Below are positions 9,787 to 18,174 of a DNA stretch of 64,000 bases, one piece after another. Under the pieces are notes generated by a model, which was not told the origin of the DNA, did no database searches, and was given only the letters and a program-made list of their open reading frames with translations. The position numbers were made by a program, and so were the translations under genes. Source of the DNA: Bradyrhizobium algeriense (lineage in GTDB: Bacteria > Pseudomonadota > Alphaproteobacteria > Rhizobiales > Xanthobacteraceae); NCBI RefSeq assembly GCF_036924595.1, contig NZ_JAZHRV010000001.1, positions 1,116,001 through 1,180,000 on the forward strand, given 5' to 3'. Positions within the stretch are counted from its first letter, which is position 1; each line of letters opens with the position of its first letter.

Positions 9787-10479
9787 TTAACTGGCTAAGG
9801 CTGATCTGCGGCCCTCAGGCGCCTCATGGGAATATTTGCTGCGTGGGAACCAAGCCGGCATGCTCTTCACAAGATGGTTAGGACCGTCGATCTCGATCTT
9901 GCCGAGCTCACGCGCCAGTAGCAGCGGCTGATCGCCCATGAAAATCTGCACAAGCGTCAGCAGGCTCGCATAGAGGCTGATATCGACCTCGAAGCCGGGA
10001 TCGTTCCAGCAGAGATCGGCTTCCTCCTTCTTCACAACAAACCACCAGCGCTTCTGTCGGGTGTCCGCAATCTCGATGTACAGCACAAAGTCGCATGGAA
10101 TATGCTTCAGATAGAACGAACGGCGCATGTTCCACATCAGCCGGCCCGCGTGGAGTTCGTTGGGTGTGAGCTGGCTGTGCGCCCATCTGTGGCCCCAATA
10201 GCCCATTGCATCGATAATTGGCCCGGCTTCCCTGGCCGCCCGGGTTGGATGGTATTCCCAATGCCCGTTATCGCCTGATTGGCGTGAGATTAGCCCTGCT
10301 TCTTCTAGCGTTTGCAGGCGCTTGGAGAGGAGGGTCGGCGACATCTGTGGGATGCCGCGGCGAAGCTGGTTGAAGTGGCGGGAACCTAGCAACAGCTCGC
10401 GGAGCACGAGCGGAGTCCACCGCTCCGTGAGAATTTCCGCGGCTTTGGCTACAGGGCAAAATGATCCATAGCCTTTCAT
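9787..10479 (-). CDS. HxlR-family winged-helix transcriptional regulator
   Basis: DNA-binding regulator of 230 aa. The HxlR winged helix occupies about residues 8-100 (KAAEILTERWTPLVLRELLLG, RGIPQMSPTLLSKRLQTLEEAGL). An N-terminal cysteine (GSFCPVAKA) sits where redox- or electrophile-sensing HxlR proteins such as YodB and HypR carry one, so thiol sensing is possible. The C-terminal half has an SCP2-like character. It precedes the NTF2-like gene, and matching palindromes sit upstream of both, implying autoregulation and control of its neighbour. Confidence 0.88.
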   Translation of the reverse strand: MKGYGSFCPVAKAAEILTERWTPLVLRELLLGSRHFNQLRRGIPQMSPTLLSKRLQTLEEAGLISRQSGDNGHWEYHPTRAAREAGPIIDAMGYWGHRWAHSQLTPNELHAGRLMWNMRRSFYLKHIPCDFVLYIEIADTRQKRWWFVVKKEEADLCWNDPGFEVDISLYASLLTLVQIFMGDQPLLLARELGKIEIDGPNHLVKSMPAWFPRSKYSHEAPEGRRSALAS

Positions 10480-10512
10480 GCAACAATTTTAGCATCACGA
10501 GGGGCTGCAAGG

Positions 10513-10531
10513 TAGTCCAGTTTGTGGACTA
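10513..10531. promoter_or_regulatory. Candidate HxlR operator upstream of hxlR
   Basis: TAGTCCAGTTTGTGGACTA is a perfect 7-5-7 inverted repeat 34-52 bp upstream of the hxlR ATG, positioned to overlap its promoter. The arms match those at 9756-9774. Confidence 0.8.
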
Positions 10532-10643
10532 ATTGCACGCGCGTCGGTATCGACGCTTTCCTGCCGCCAATTACCTTGCCTTCGTTCAGCTTGCATCCCA
10601 TCCGGCTATGGCTGGCTGCGCGTTAATGAGACCACGTCCCAGC

Positions 10644-11261
10644 TCATCCCATCCGCACGGTCCGTTGCGCCCGCGGCGCCATCGCGATCATCCGTAGCGC
10701 GAACACGGCAACCAGCGGAATCAGGAACAGCGCGTAGAGCGGCATGTCGGGAATCCGCTTGCCGAACGACACCATGAACTGGAACAGCAGGTAATAGCCG
10801 CCGGCGAGATGCAGCCGGCGCCAGGCGCGCGCGCCGATCGCGGCCGCGGTGCGGTCGAACGAGGTTGCGGTCATCGCGATGATGAAGGCATAGCCGATGC
10901 CGCCGAAGATGTAGGACGCGGTCGAGGTTGCTGCGGCATATCCTATGGGATCCATCATGGCGAAGGCTAAGATGGCGACCGCGTGGATGGCGTGCGAGGC
11001 CGCAAAGCTGACGCCGAGATAGCGGCGGTTGCGGCGCTGCCATCGCGTCCATGCGTTGGGCCACAGCCGGGCCAGTGCGGCACCTGCGAAGGCGAGGCAG
11101 AACAGCACCAGCGAGGTCCGCGCGGTGAAGCGGATCACCATCCGCACGCCGTCGGCCTCAAAACCCCGCATGCCGGCGATCCAGATGCTAAGTGCGAGCA
11201 GTGTCAGCGACAGCAGGGCGAACAGCCGCCAGCCATCGAACCAGTTCTGACGCGTCGGCAT
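10644..11261 (-). CDS. Ferric-reductase-like heme transmembrane protein
   Basis: Inner-membrane protein with about six hydrophobic segments. Histidines within the helices (GVSFAASHAIHAVAIL, RRLHLAGGYYLLFQF) resemble the heme-binding pattern of ferric-reductase-like transmembrane domains such as MsrQ and FRE. Here 205 aa are counted from the ATG giving MPTRQNWFDGW. The frame runs on to 11312, but those residues are the translation of a dispersed palindrome, so the shorter start is preferred. A TetR gene is divergent from it with two palindromic sites between. Confidence 0.7.
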   Translation of the reverse strand: MPTRQNWFDGWRLFALLSLTLLALSIWIAGMRGFEADGVRMVIRFTARTSLVLFCLAFAGAALARLWPNAWTRWQRRNRRYLGVSFAASHAIHAVAILAFAMMDPIGYAAATSTASYIFGGIGYAFIIAMTATSFDRTAAAIGARAWRRLHLAGGYYLLFQFMVSFGKRIPDMPLYALFLIPLVAVFALRMIAMAPRAQRTVRMG

Positions 11262-11284
11262 GTTTCGCCCCATTGTTTGCGCCG

Positions 11285-11359
11285 TCATTGCGAGCGAAGC
11301 GAAGCAATCCATTCTTTCTTGACGTGGCGAGATGGATTGCTTCGCTGCGCTCGCAATGA
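11285..11359. repeat. Dispersed bradyrhizobial inverted repeat
   Basis: TCATTGCGAGCGAAGCGAAG..CAATCCAT at 11285-11312 is complementary to 11332-11359 with minor mismatch, forming a 28-bp stem with a 19-nt loop. This is the common intergenic palindrome of Bradyrhizobium, whose translation (MDCFASLAMT) often creates false N-termini. Confidence 0.85.
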
Positions 11360-11370
11360 TGCGGATGGTG

Positions 11371-11389
11371 ATGTAATCACCAGTTACAT
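11371..11389. promoter_or_regulatory. Candidate TetR operator 1
   Basis: ATGTAATCACCAGTTACAT has perfect 6-bp arms around a 7-bp spacer, lying between the divergent membrane-protein and tetR genes. Confidence 0.7.
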
Positions 11390-11414
11390 GTCCATGGCCC
11401 GTTTGGTCAACCCG

Positions 11415-11431
11415 TGTAATCGGTGCTTACA
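11415..11431. promoter_or_regulatory. Candidate TetR operator 2
   Basis: TGTAATCGGTGCTTACA repeats the TGTAA-N7-TTACA architecture of site 1, centred 43 bp away (about four helical turns) and 30 bp before the tetR start. Two like sites in one divergent promoter suggest cooperative repression of both genes. Confidence 0.72.
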
Positions 11432-11460
11432 TTCACAAGGCGGTGATGGTAGGAGAGGGC

Positions 11461-12150
11461 ATGCGTCCTGCCGCCAAATCTCCCGCAGCGAAAGCGCCCA
11501 CGGCCAAACCGCGCCGCCGCGTTTCGCGAGCGCCCGCGCCAAAGCCGTATCACCATGGCGATCTCCGGCGGGTCCTGATCGACGCCGCGCTGCAATTGGT
11601 CGGCGAAGGCGGGGCGGAGGCGGTCAGCGTCCGCGAGGCCGCCCGCCGCGCCGGCGTCTCGCCGGGGGCGCCGTTTCGGCATTTTTCGAGCCGCGACGCC
11701 CTGATGCAGGCGGTGGCGGAGGAGGCGCAGCGGCGGTTCCGCGCCGAGATCGAGGCGGCGCTGGCCGAAGCGCCGGCTGGCGATCCCCTGGCGCGGTTTC
11801 GCTGCCTGGGTCTGGCCTATCTGCGCTGGGCGATGCGAAACCCGACGCATTTCGAGGTCATCTCCAGCCGCCGGCTGTTCGATCACGACAAGGCGGCTGG
11901 CGTCTCCCGCAACAATGCCGAGTTGATCGAACTCACCGAGCGCACGCTCGAGGAGGCCTTTGCGGCGGGCCAGCTCCGTTCGGGTGACCTCAAGGCGGTC
12001 CAGATCGCCGGCCGGGCGCTGGTCTATGGATTTGCCCGAATGAATATCGACGGCCATTTCCCGCGCTGGGGCGTCGCCGGCCCCGAGGCCGAGCAGACCG
12101 CCGAGGCGATCCTCGATCTGTTCATCGAGGGCATTGCCAAGCGACCCTGA
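11461..12150 (+). CDS. TetR/AcrR-family transcriptional regulator
   Basis: Regulator of 229 aa. After an Ala/Lys-rich N-terminal tail, the TetR helix-turn-helix lies at about residues 35-80 (RVLIDAALQLVGEGG, VSVREAARRAGVSPGAPFRHF). The C-terminal ligand-binding half includes a TetR_C_33-like segment (FRCLGLAYLRWAMRNPTHFEVI). ATG 11461 is chosen over GTG 11443 and ATG 11446 because AGGAGAGG lies just upstream of it. It is divergent from the heme membrane protein gene and probably represses both. Confidence 0.9.
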   Translation: MRPAAKSPAAKAPTAKPRRRVSRAPAPKPYHHGDLRRVLIDAALQLVGEGGAEAVSVREAARRAGVSPGAPFRHFSSRDALMQAVAEEAQRRFRAEIEAALAEAPAGDPLARFRCLGLAYLRWAMRNPTHFEVISSRRLFDHDKAAGVSRNNAELIELTERTLEEAFAAGQLRSGDLKAVQIAGRALVYGFARMNIDGHFPRWGVAGPEAEQTAEAILDLFIEGIAKRP

Positions 12151-12157
12151 CAACTGG

Positions 12158-12271
12158 TGTCATTCCGGGGCGATGCGAAGCATCGAACCCGGAATCTCGA
12201 GATTCCGGGTTCGCTTCGCGCCCCGGAATGACGGTGACCAAGCCGGGCTACTTCGCGCCCCGGAATGACTG
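12158..12271. repeat. Dispersed palindromic repeat (CATTCCGG type)
   Basis: TGTCATTCCGGGGCG at the left pairs with CGCCCCGGAATGAC at 12219-12232, and a third partial arm ends near 12271. The inner GGAATCTCGAGATTCC is itself a palindrome. A related element occurs at 33521-33624. It separates tetR from the next gene and could act as a transcription terminator. Confidence 0.8.
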
Positions 12272-12427
12272 TCCCCCGTATTTACCCTGCGGGGCAAATT
12301 CATTGCGCGTTCATGACGAAACCACTACGTTTTTATGACACGGCACAGGTTCCGGATGGGTCGTGCGTCTCCTGGTCGTCACCAGCCAAGGCTTTGCATT
12401 GCGCCGGGTCATGTTGCGTATTCACCC

Positions 12428-14137
12428 ATGGCGCCCGCGCCAAATCCAGGGCCCTCCGCCACCACCCTCGTTGCCGGCCTTGCCGCCATCGGGTTCTGGC
12501 GGCTTTCGGCTGTCGCTGCACCGCACATGGCCGCGCTGGGGGTCATGCTGGAGACCGAAGCCGATTTCGGCGGCCGCATGGGTTTTGCGCTGGCCTGGGG
12601 CATCCTGAACTTCTGCTTTATCGCGCTGCTGCGGCGCCCGGCGCTGTCGGGCGCGCTGTCGCTGACGATGGTCGTGCTGCTGGTGCTGCTGTCGCGGCTC
12701 AAGCACGACGTCGTGCAGATGACCGCGAATTTCGTCGACCTGATGGTGATCGACCGCGACACCGCGGCCTACCTGTTCACGATCTTTCCGAACTTGCGCT
12801 GGAGCGTGGTCGGCGCTGCGCTGGTCATCCTGCCGCTGATGTACGCGCTGTGGTGGCTCGATCCGTTCCGCATCCGCCGCCTGCCAGCAGCCGCCGGCCT
12901 GCTGGCCTGTCTTGCCGCGCTGACCGGGCAGGCCATGACCTGGCCGGACGAAGCCTGGCGCGGCTACTACGACGACGGCTATCTCTCCAAATTCGCCCGC
13001 TCGGGCGTGACGGCGGTTTCCGACTTCGCCACTTACGGCTTCATGGAATCGGAGGCCGTGACGGCCGAGCGGTTGAAGATGCCGCTGGTCGATTCCTGTC
13101 ATGTCGCCGGCCGCCGCCCGCACATCATCATGATCCATGACGAGTCGAGCTTCGACATCCGTCAGGCCAACGGCGTCAAGGTGCCGCCGGGCTATGGCAG
13201 CCACTTCAAATCCTTTGACGGCCGCGAGCGCAAGTTCATGGCCGAAAGCAGCGGCGGCGCAAGCTGGATGGCCGAGTACAACGTACTGGCGGGCCTGTCG
13301 TCGCGCTCGTTCGGCCGCTTCTCCTATTTCGTCACCCGCATCGCGTCGGGGCGGGTCGAGCGCGGGTTGCCGCTGGCGCTGCGCCGCTGCGGCTACAACA
13401 CCCTCTCGCTCTATCCGGCCTACGGCGCCTTCATGGGCGCGCGCGGCTTCCAGAGTTCCACGGGCATCCAGCACTTCTACGACGCGCGCGATCTCGGCGC
13501 GAAGGGCATCGAGCCGGACAGCTTCTTCTACGACAAGGCCGTGAAGCTGATCGCCGAGCAGCCGGCCAATACGCCGCTGTTCACCTTCGTCTATCTCGCC
13601 GCCAATCATTTCCCCTGGGAAACCAAATTCCGCCCCGACCTGCTGCCGGCCTGGAGCAAGCCCGGCAACGCGCCGGTGGTCGACGAATATCTGCGCCGCC
13701 AGACCATGAGCGCCGGCGACTATGCGGGCTTCGTCGCCAGCCTGAAGAAGAAATTCCCGGCACAGCCGTTCCTGATCGTTCGCTATGGCGACCATCAGCC
13801 GGAGTTCTCGTCGAACCTGCTGGATCCCGGCCTGGACGAAGCCCGGGTCGCCCGCAAGTTCGACACCTACGACCCGCGCTACTTCACTACCTATTACGCG
13901 ATCGACGCCATCAACTTCGAGCCGGTGAAGAGTTCCGCCGTGATGGACAGGATCGACGCGCCCTATCTGCCGTTGGTAATCCAGGAAGCCGCCGGCATTC
14001 CGCTCGACCCGTCCTTCGAGGAGCAAAAGAACATCATGCTCCGTTGCAAGGGTGTATTCTACGCCTGCAAGGACGGCGCCGAGGCGCGCAGGTTCAACCG
14101 GTTATTGATCGAGGCAGGTTTCATCAAGGGGCTTTAG
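12428..14137 (+). CDS. LtaS-like sulfatase-fold transferase, paralogue 1
   Basis: Membrane-anchored alkaline-phosphatase-superfamily protein of 569 aa, like LTA synthase and OpgB. About five N-terminal hydrophobic helices precede an extracytoplasmic catalytic domain beginning near RRPHIIMIHDESSFD. The putative nucleophile is the serine in SGGASWMAEYN, and metal ligands include the DES motif and YGDHQP. Such enzymes move phosphoglycerol or phosphoethanolamine groups from phospholipids to glycans or lipids. ATG 12428 gives MAPAPNPG; a longer frame to 12335 lacks family character. It is followed 9 bp later by a paralogue, and the substrate is unknown. Confidence 0.82.
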   Translation: MAPAPNPGPSATTLVAGLAAIGFWRLSAVAAPHMAALGVMLETEADFGGRMGFALAWGILNFCFIALLRRPALSGALSLTMVVLLVLLSRLKHDVVQMTANFVDLMVIDRDTAAYLFTIFPNLRWSVVGAALVILPLMYALWWLDPFRIRRLPAAAGLLACLAALTGQAMTWPDEAWRGYYDDGYLSKFARSGVTAVSDFATYGFMESEAVTAERLKMPLVDSCHVAGRRPHIIMIHDESSFDIRQANGVKVPPGYGSHFKSFDGRERKFMAESSGGASWMAEYNVLAGLSSRSFGRFSYFVTRIASGRVERGLPLALRRCGYNTLSLYPAYGAFMGARGFQSSTGIQHFYDARDLGAKGIEPDSFFYDKAVKLIAEQPANTPLFTFVYLAANHFPWETKFRPDLLPAWSKPGNAPVVDEYLRRQTMSAGDYAGFVASLKKKFPAQPFLIVRYGDHQPEFSSNLLDPGLDEARVARKFDTYDPRYFTTYYAIDAINFEPVKSSAVMDRIDAPYLPLVIQEAAGIPLDPSFEEQKNIMLRCKGVFYACKDGAEARRFNRLLIEAGFIKGL

Positions 14138-14146
14138 GACGCCGAT

Positions 14147-15901
14147 ATGTCTGCGATTGCTGAACCTGGAATGAGCGAAAGCACCGTCGCAGAATCGCGC
14201 GGTATCAGGTTCTTTGCTCTCGCTGGCCTGATCGTTGCTGTCCATCTCGCGGGGCTCGCGGTTCTGCTCTCCACCGAATACGGACCGTTTGCGATCACGT
14301 TGTCCGTTCTGGCGTGGGTGTTCCTGAACTGCTTCCTGCTGGTCGTGCTGCAGCGGCCCGGAATCTGCGCCGCGCTGGCGCTGGCTTTCATCGTGATCCT
14401 GATCGCGCTGTCGCACTTCAAGTTCGGAATTCTGCAGTTAACGCTGACGTTCCTCGACTTCCTGATCATCGACCGCGATACGTTTTCGTTTCTGCTCTCG
14501 GTGTTCCCGCGCTTGCAGATGCAGTTGATCGCGGCGGGCCTCGTTGCGGTTCCGCTGTTGTGGCTGATCTGGCGTTTCGATCCGTTCCGCGTGCGCCGCC
14601 GCCTTGCACTGACGGGAGTGGGGGCGAGCGCTGCGCTGATCGCGGCGATGTCGGTCGCCTCGCCCGAGCAGGCATGGGAGCCATTCCAGGGCGTCAATCA
14701 TATTTCCAGTCTGGCGCGCTCCGGCGTGGTGGCGGTGTCGCGGCTGGCTTCGACCGGATGGATCGAAGCCGATCCGCCGGCGAACGGTCCGCTCAGCCTC
14801 GCGCGGGACGCTCGCGCCGCCGGCCTGCCCGAACTGCCATCAGGCGAAGCCTGCGACGCGGCGGCCAAGCGGCCGCACATCATCATGCTGCTCGATGAGT
14901 CGAGCTTTGACGTCACCTCGGCGCCCGGCATCAGGGTGCCGGCCGGCTACACTGATTATTTCAAGTCGAGCGACGGCAAGCAGCGGACCATGATCGCGGA
15001 GTCGACCGGCGGCCCGACCTGGTACACCGAGTTCAACGTGCTGACCGGCCTGTCGGCGCGCTCGTTCGGCGATCTGAAATTCTACGTGACGAGGATAACC
15101 GCAGGTCGCGTGACGCGTGGACTGCCACAGGCGCTACGGAACTGCGGGTACAAGACGTTCTCGCTCTATCCGACCTATGGCAACTTCCTTGGCGCGCGAA
15201 CCTTCCAGAAGGGAGCCGGCGTCGGCCATTTCGTCGACATGGCGGATATGGGCGTGAACCAGGACATGCAGCCCGACAAGTTCTATTTCGATCAGGCGCT
15301 AAAGGTGTTTGCGCGCGAGCAGGCCCAGCAAGCGCCGGTCTTCATGTTCGTCTACCTCACCGCCAACCATTTTCCATGGACCGACGTCTACCGGCCCGAT
15401 CTGACGCCGCCGGGCTGGACGCCGCCGGGAAACACGGCGGAGGTCGATGAATACATTCGCCGCCAGACCATGACGGCGAACGACTATCGCGAATTCACCG
15501 CGCGGCTGAAGCACGACTATCCGGATCAGTCGTTCCTGGTGCTGCGTTTCGGCGATCACCAGCCAGCTATTTCGCAAAAGATGCTGGAGCCGGGGATTGA
15601 TCAGGCGACGCTGGCGAAACGAGTGATGGTCGCCGATCCACGCTACTTTTCCACCTACTATGCCATCGACGGCATCAACTACTCACCCTCCAGCCTGTCG
15701 TCGGCGCTCGAGACGCTCGATGCGGCATATATTCCACTCGTCCTCCAGGAAGCCGCCGGCATTCCGCTCGACCCGTCGTTCACCGAACAGAAGCGCATCA
15801 TGCTCCGCTGCAAGGGCACGTTCTACGCCTGCAGGAAAGGCGCGGAAGCGCGCAGGTTCAACCGGCTGCTGATTGATGCCGGCATGATCAAGGGGCTTTG
15901 A
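14147..15901 (+). CDS. LtaS-like sulfatase-fold transferase, paralogue 2
   Basis: Second member, 584 aa, with the same plan: N-terminal helices (FALAGLIVAVHLAGLAVLL and others), then KRPHIIMLLDESSFD and the catalytic domain. The nucleophile position is threonine (TGGPTWYTEFN), the usual LtaS residue, where paralogue 1 has serine. The metal motif FGDHQP is kept. The last 25 residues (MLRCKGTFYACRKGAEARRF and on) are almost the same as in paralogue 1, showing a tandem duplication. Likely cotranscribed with paralogue 1. Confidence 0.84.
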   Translation: MSAIAEPGMSESTVAESRGIRFFALAGLIVAVHLAGLAVLLSTEYGPFAITLSVLAWVFLNCFLLVVLQRPGICAALALAFIVILIALSHFKFGILQLTLTFLDFLIIDRDTFSFLLSVFPRLQMQLIAAGLVAVPLLWLIWRFDPFRVRRRLALTGVGASAALIAAMSVASPEQAWEPFQGVNHISSLARSGVVAVSRLASTGWIEADPPANGPLSLARDARAAGLPELPSGEACDAAAKRPHIIMLLDESSFDVTSAPGIRVPAGYTDYFKSSDGKQRTMIAESTGGPTWYTEFNVLTGLSARSFGDLKFYVTRITAGRVTRGLPQALRNCGYKTFSLYPTYGNFLGARTFQKGAGVGHFVDMADMGVNQDMQPDKFYFDQALKVFAREQAQQAPVFMFVYLTANHFPWTDVYRPDLTPPGWTPPGNTAEVDEYIRRQTMTANDYREFTARLKHDYPDQSFLVLRFGDHQPAISQKMLEPGIDQATLAKRVMVADPRYFSTYYAIDGINYSPSSLSSALETLDAAYIPLVLQEAAGIPLDPSFTEQKRIMLRCKGTFYACRKGAEARRFNRLLIDAGMIKGL

Positions 15902-15921
15902 CGCGCCGTCATTGCGAGATC

Positions 15922-15960
15922 TCGTAGGGTGGGCAAAGGCGCACTTGCGCCGTGCCCACC
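15922..15960 (+). repeat. REP element, left copy flanking the RAYT gene
   Basis: A 39-bp sequence starting TCGTAGGGTGGGCAAAGGCG folds into a hairpin (GGTGGGCA / TGCCCACC outer stem, GGCGCA / TGCGCC inner stem). It is the exact reverse complement of 16528-16566. Confidence 0.9.
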
Positions 15961-15998
15961 GTCTTCCAAATGTCGAAGGCTCTGCGCTACAGTGCGTC

Positions 15999-16526
15999 AT
16001 GTCACGTTATGTCAGGGCAAACATCAAGGGTAGCATTTTCTTTTTTACGGTCGTTCTGGCGCAACGACCAAGTAAGCTGTTGTTCAAGGAAATCGGTCGC
16101 CTCCGGCGCATTTATCAAGCCGTCCGACAAGAACGCCCGTTTGAAACCATAGCCATCTGCATCTTGCCCGATCACATTCATGCAGTCTGGAGATTGCCAG
16201 AAGACGACGCGGATTTCTCTACCCGCTGGAGCTTGATCAAGAGCGGCTTTTCGCGCGGCCTCGACGCGCAAGAGCGATCGGCAAGCAAGGTTATCAAGCG
16301 GGAAAAAGGCATCTGGCAACGTCGTTATTGGGAGCATGCCATTCGAGACGATGCCGATCTCGAGCGACACGTCGATTATATTCACTTCAATCCGGTGAAG
16401 CACAGGTATGTCACGCGTGTGGCTGATTGGCCTCACAGCAGTTTCCACCACTACGTTGAACGTGGACTTCTTGCCGCAGATTGGGGAGGAGATTTACGGG
16501 AAATTCCTGGTTCGTTTGGCGAATGA
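15999..16526 (+). CDS. REP-associated tyrosine transposase (RAYT, Y1_Tnp family)
   Basis: Single-strand HUH transposase of 175 aa. The HUH motif is LPDHIHAVW (about residues 55-63). The catalytic tyrosine is in DYIHFNPVKH, the classic RAYT string. The start at ATG 15999 gives MSRYVRANIKGSIFFFTVV; the frame is open further 5' through the REP. It stands alone between two perfect inverted 39-bp REPs, and related REPs appear at 23.0 and 23.6 kb. It appears intact. Confidence 0.92.
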   Translation: MSRYVRANIKGSIFFFTVVLAQRPSKLLFKEIGRLRRIYQAVRQERPFETIAICILPDHIHAVWRLPEDDADFSTRWSLIKSGFSRGLDAQERSASKVIKREKGIWQRRYWEHAIRDDADLERHVDYIHFNPVKHRYVTRVADWPHSSFHHYVERGLLAADWGGDLREIPGSFGE

Positions 16527-16527
16527 T

Positions 16528-16566
16528 GGTGGGCACGGCGCAAGTGCGCCTTTGCCCACCCTACGA
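16528..16566 (-). repeat. REP element, right copy flanking the RAYT gene
   Basis: Exact 39-bp reverse complement of 15922-15960, beginning one base after the RAYT stop codon. Confidence 0.9.
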
Positions 16567-16614
16567 AGTCTGCGCTCCTGGCAATAACGGGGATGGGCCA
16601 TGGCAGACAATGGC

Positions 16615-18174
16615 CTACTTCTTCCCCACCTTCTCCCACAGCCACTGCGCCACGGCGTCCGGCGAACTCGCGGCATCGTTGCCGGCGGCGCGCAGATTGG
16701 CCTCGCGCATCGTGGCGATGTCGATCTTGCCGAGCAGCGGGGTCAGCGCCTTGCGCAGTGCCTCGTCATCGGCGCGCTTCGGCGCCAGCAGCACCATTGC
16801 ATCATAGGGCGGGATCGCGCGCTTGACGTCGCCCAGAACAACCAGATCATATTTCGCGATCAGCCCGTCGCTGGTGTAGCCGGCGATGACGTCGACCTCG
16901 CCGGAGGCGACGGCTGCATACATGAAGTCCGGCTGCATCTGCCGCTGGCCGCGGAACGACAGGCCGTAGGCCTTGCGCAGCGCGGTCCATTCGGGGCGCG
17001 AGAAGAATTCATAGTCGCCGGCGATCGACATGTTGGCCGCGCGCGAGGCGAGGTCGGCGATGGTGCGGATGCCCAATTGCTCGGCGCGCTTGCGCGGCAT
17101 CACCAGCGCATAGGCGTTCTCGAAGCCGAGTTCGCCGAGCAGCGTGATGTTCTGCTTCGCCAGCATCGTCTTCAGTTCGGCCAGCAGTACCTCTCGCGGC
17201 CTGATGTCGTTGCGCTGGAACTGGTTGGCCCACAGCGTGCCGGAATAGTCGACATAGACGTCGATATCGTTTGCCGCCAGCGCCTCGAAGATCACGTTGG
17301 AGCCGAGGCCCTCGCGCGTCGTCGCAGGAAGCCCCGCGGCCTTCAGCCGCTGCACCATCAATGCCGACAGCACATATTGTTCGGTGAAGGTTTTTGCGCC
17401 GACGACGTAGTTCGTCTGCGACCGCATCATGGTCGGCACCAGCGTGGCCGCGACCAGCGCCGCGATGCCGGCGCCGCCGAGGACCGCGCGAAAACGGCTG
17501 CGGTTGCGCAGGCCACCTTCGATTAGCGCCAGCAGTTGATCGACCAGCAGCGCCAGCGCCGCGGCGGCAATGCAGCCGAACAGCACGAACACCCAGTTCT
17601 GGGTCTGTAGCCCCGCAAAGATGTAATTGCCGAGGCTGGTCTGGCCGATCGGCGTCGACAGCGTCGCGGTGCCGATCACCCAGACCGCCGCGGTGCGGAT
17701 GCCCGCCATCATGACCGGCAGCGCCAGCGGCAATTCCACGGTGAACAGCGATTGCCGCGGCGTCATGCCGACGCCTTGGGCTGCTTCCAGTATCGCAGGC
17801 TCCACGCCCTGCAGGCCCGTAATGGTGTTGCGCAACACCGGCAGCATTGAATAGAGCGCCAGCGCCAGCACCGCGGGCAAAAATCCGAACGCGGAGAAGC
17901 CGATGCCGAACCACGACAGCGACAGTGCCGCGAGCGCCAGCAGCAGCGGATAGAACAGTGCCAGCAGCGCCAGTCCCGGCACCGTCTGCACGATGCTGGC
18001 GAGCCCGAGCAGCGCGCCGCGCGCTACTCGACGATTGCGTACCGCAATCGCGAGGGGCAGGCTGACCAGGAGGCCCAGCGCCAGCGCAGTGACGCTGACG
18101 CGGACATGGCTGCCGAGATAATCGGGTAGACGACTGAATGCCTCGCTCCAGCGCGGATCGGCGAAGATGCTCAT
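16615..18174 (-). CDS. Osmoprotectant ABC transporter: permease fused to substrate-binding domain
   Basis: Fusion protein of 519 aa. Residues 1-240 form a ProW/OpuCB-like permease with about six helices and an EAA-type loop (LEAAQGVGMTPRQSLFTVELPL). After a further helix, residues 260-519 form an OpuCC/OsmF-type binding domain (VVGAKTFTEQYVLSALMVQRL, DVYVDYSGTLWANQF, MQPDFMYAAVASGEVDVIAGYTSDG). This class imports glycine betaine, choline or other quaternary amines. Fusion tethers the binding domain to the membrane. Its start overlaps the stop of the ATPase gene by 4 bp. Confidence 0.9.
   Translation of the reverse strand: MSIFADPRWSEAFSRLPDYLGSHVRVSVTALALGLLVSLPLAIAVRNRRVARGALLGLASIVQTVPGLALLALFYPLLLALAALSLSWFGIGFSAFGFLPAVLALALYSMLPVLRNTITGLQGVEPAILEAAQGVGMTPRQSLFTVELPLALPVMMAGIRTAAVWVIGTATLSTPIGQTSLGNYIFAGLQTQNWVFVLFGCIAAAALALLVDQLLALIEGGLRNRSRFRAVLGGAGIAALVAATLVPTMMRSQTNYVVGAKTFTEQYVLSALMVQRLKAAGLPATTREGLGSNVIFEALAANDIDVYVDYSGTLWANQFQRNDIRPREVLLAELKTMLAKQNITLLGELGFENAYALVMPRKRAEQLGIRTIADLASRAANMSIAGDYEFFSRPEWTALRKAYGLSFRGQRQMQPDFMYAAVASGEVDVIAGYTSDGLIAKYDLVVLGDVKRAIPPYDAMVLLAPKRADDEALRKALTPLLGKIDIATMREANLRAAGNDAASSPDAVAQWLWEKVGKK

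Noticed and set aside
11262..11312. N-terminal extension MDCFASLAMT of the heme membrane protein
   Set aside because: It is the translation of a dispersed intergenic palindrome, a frequent false start in this group.
12422..14026. Minus-strand frame of 534 codons opposite LtaS-like paralogue 1
   Set aside because: Antisense shadow; the plus strand carries the catalytic motifs.
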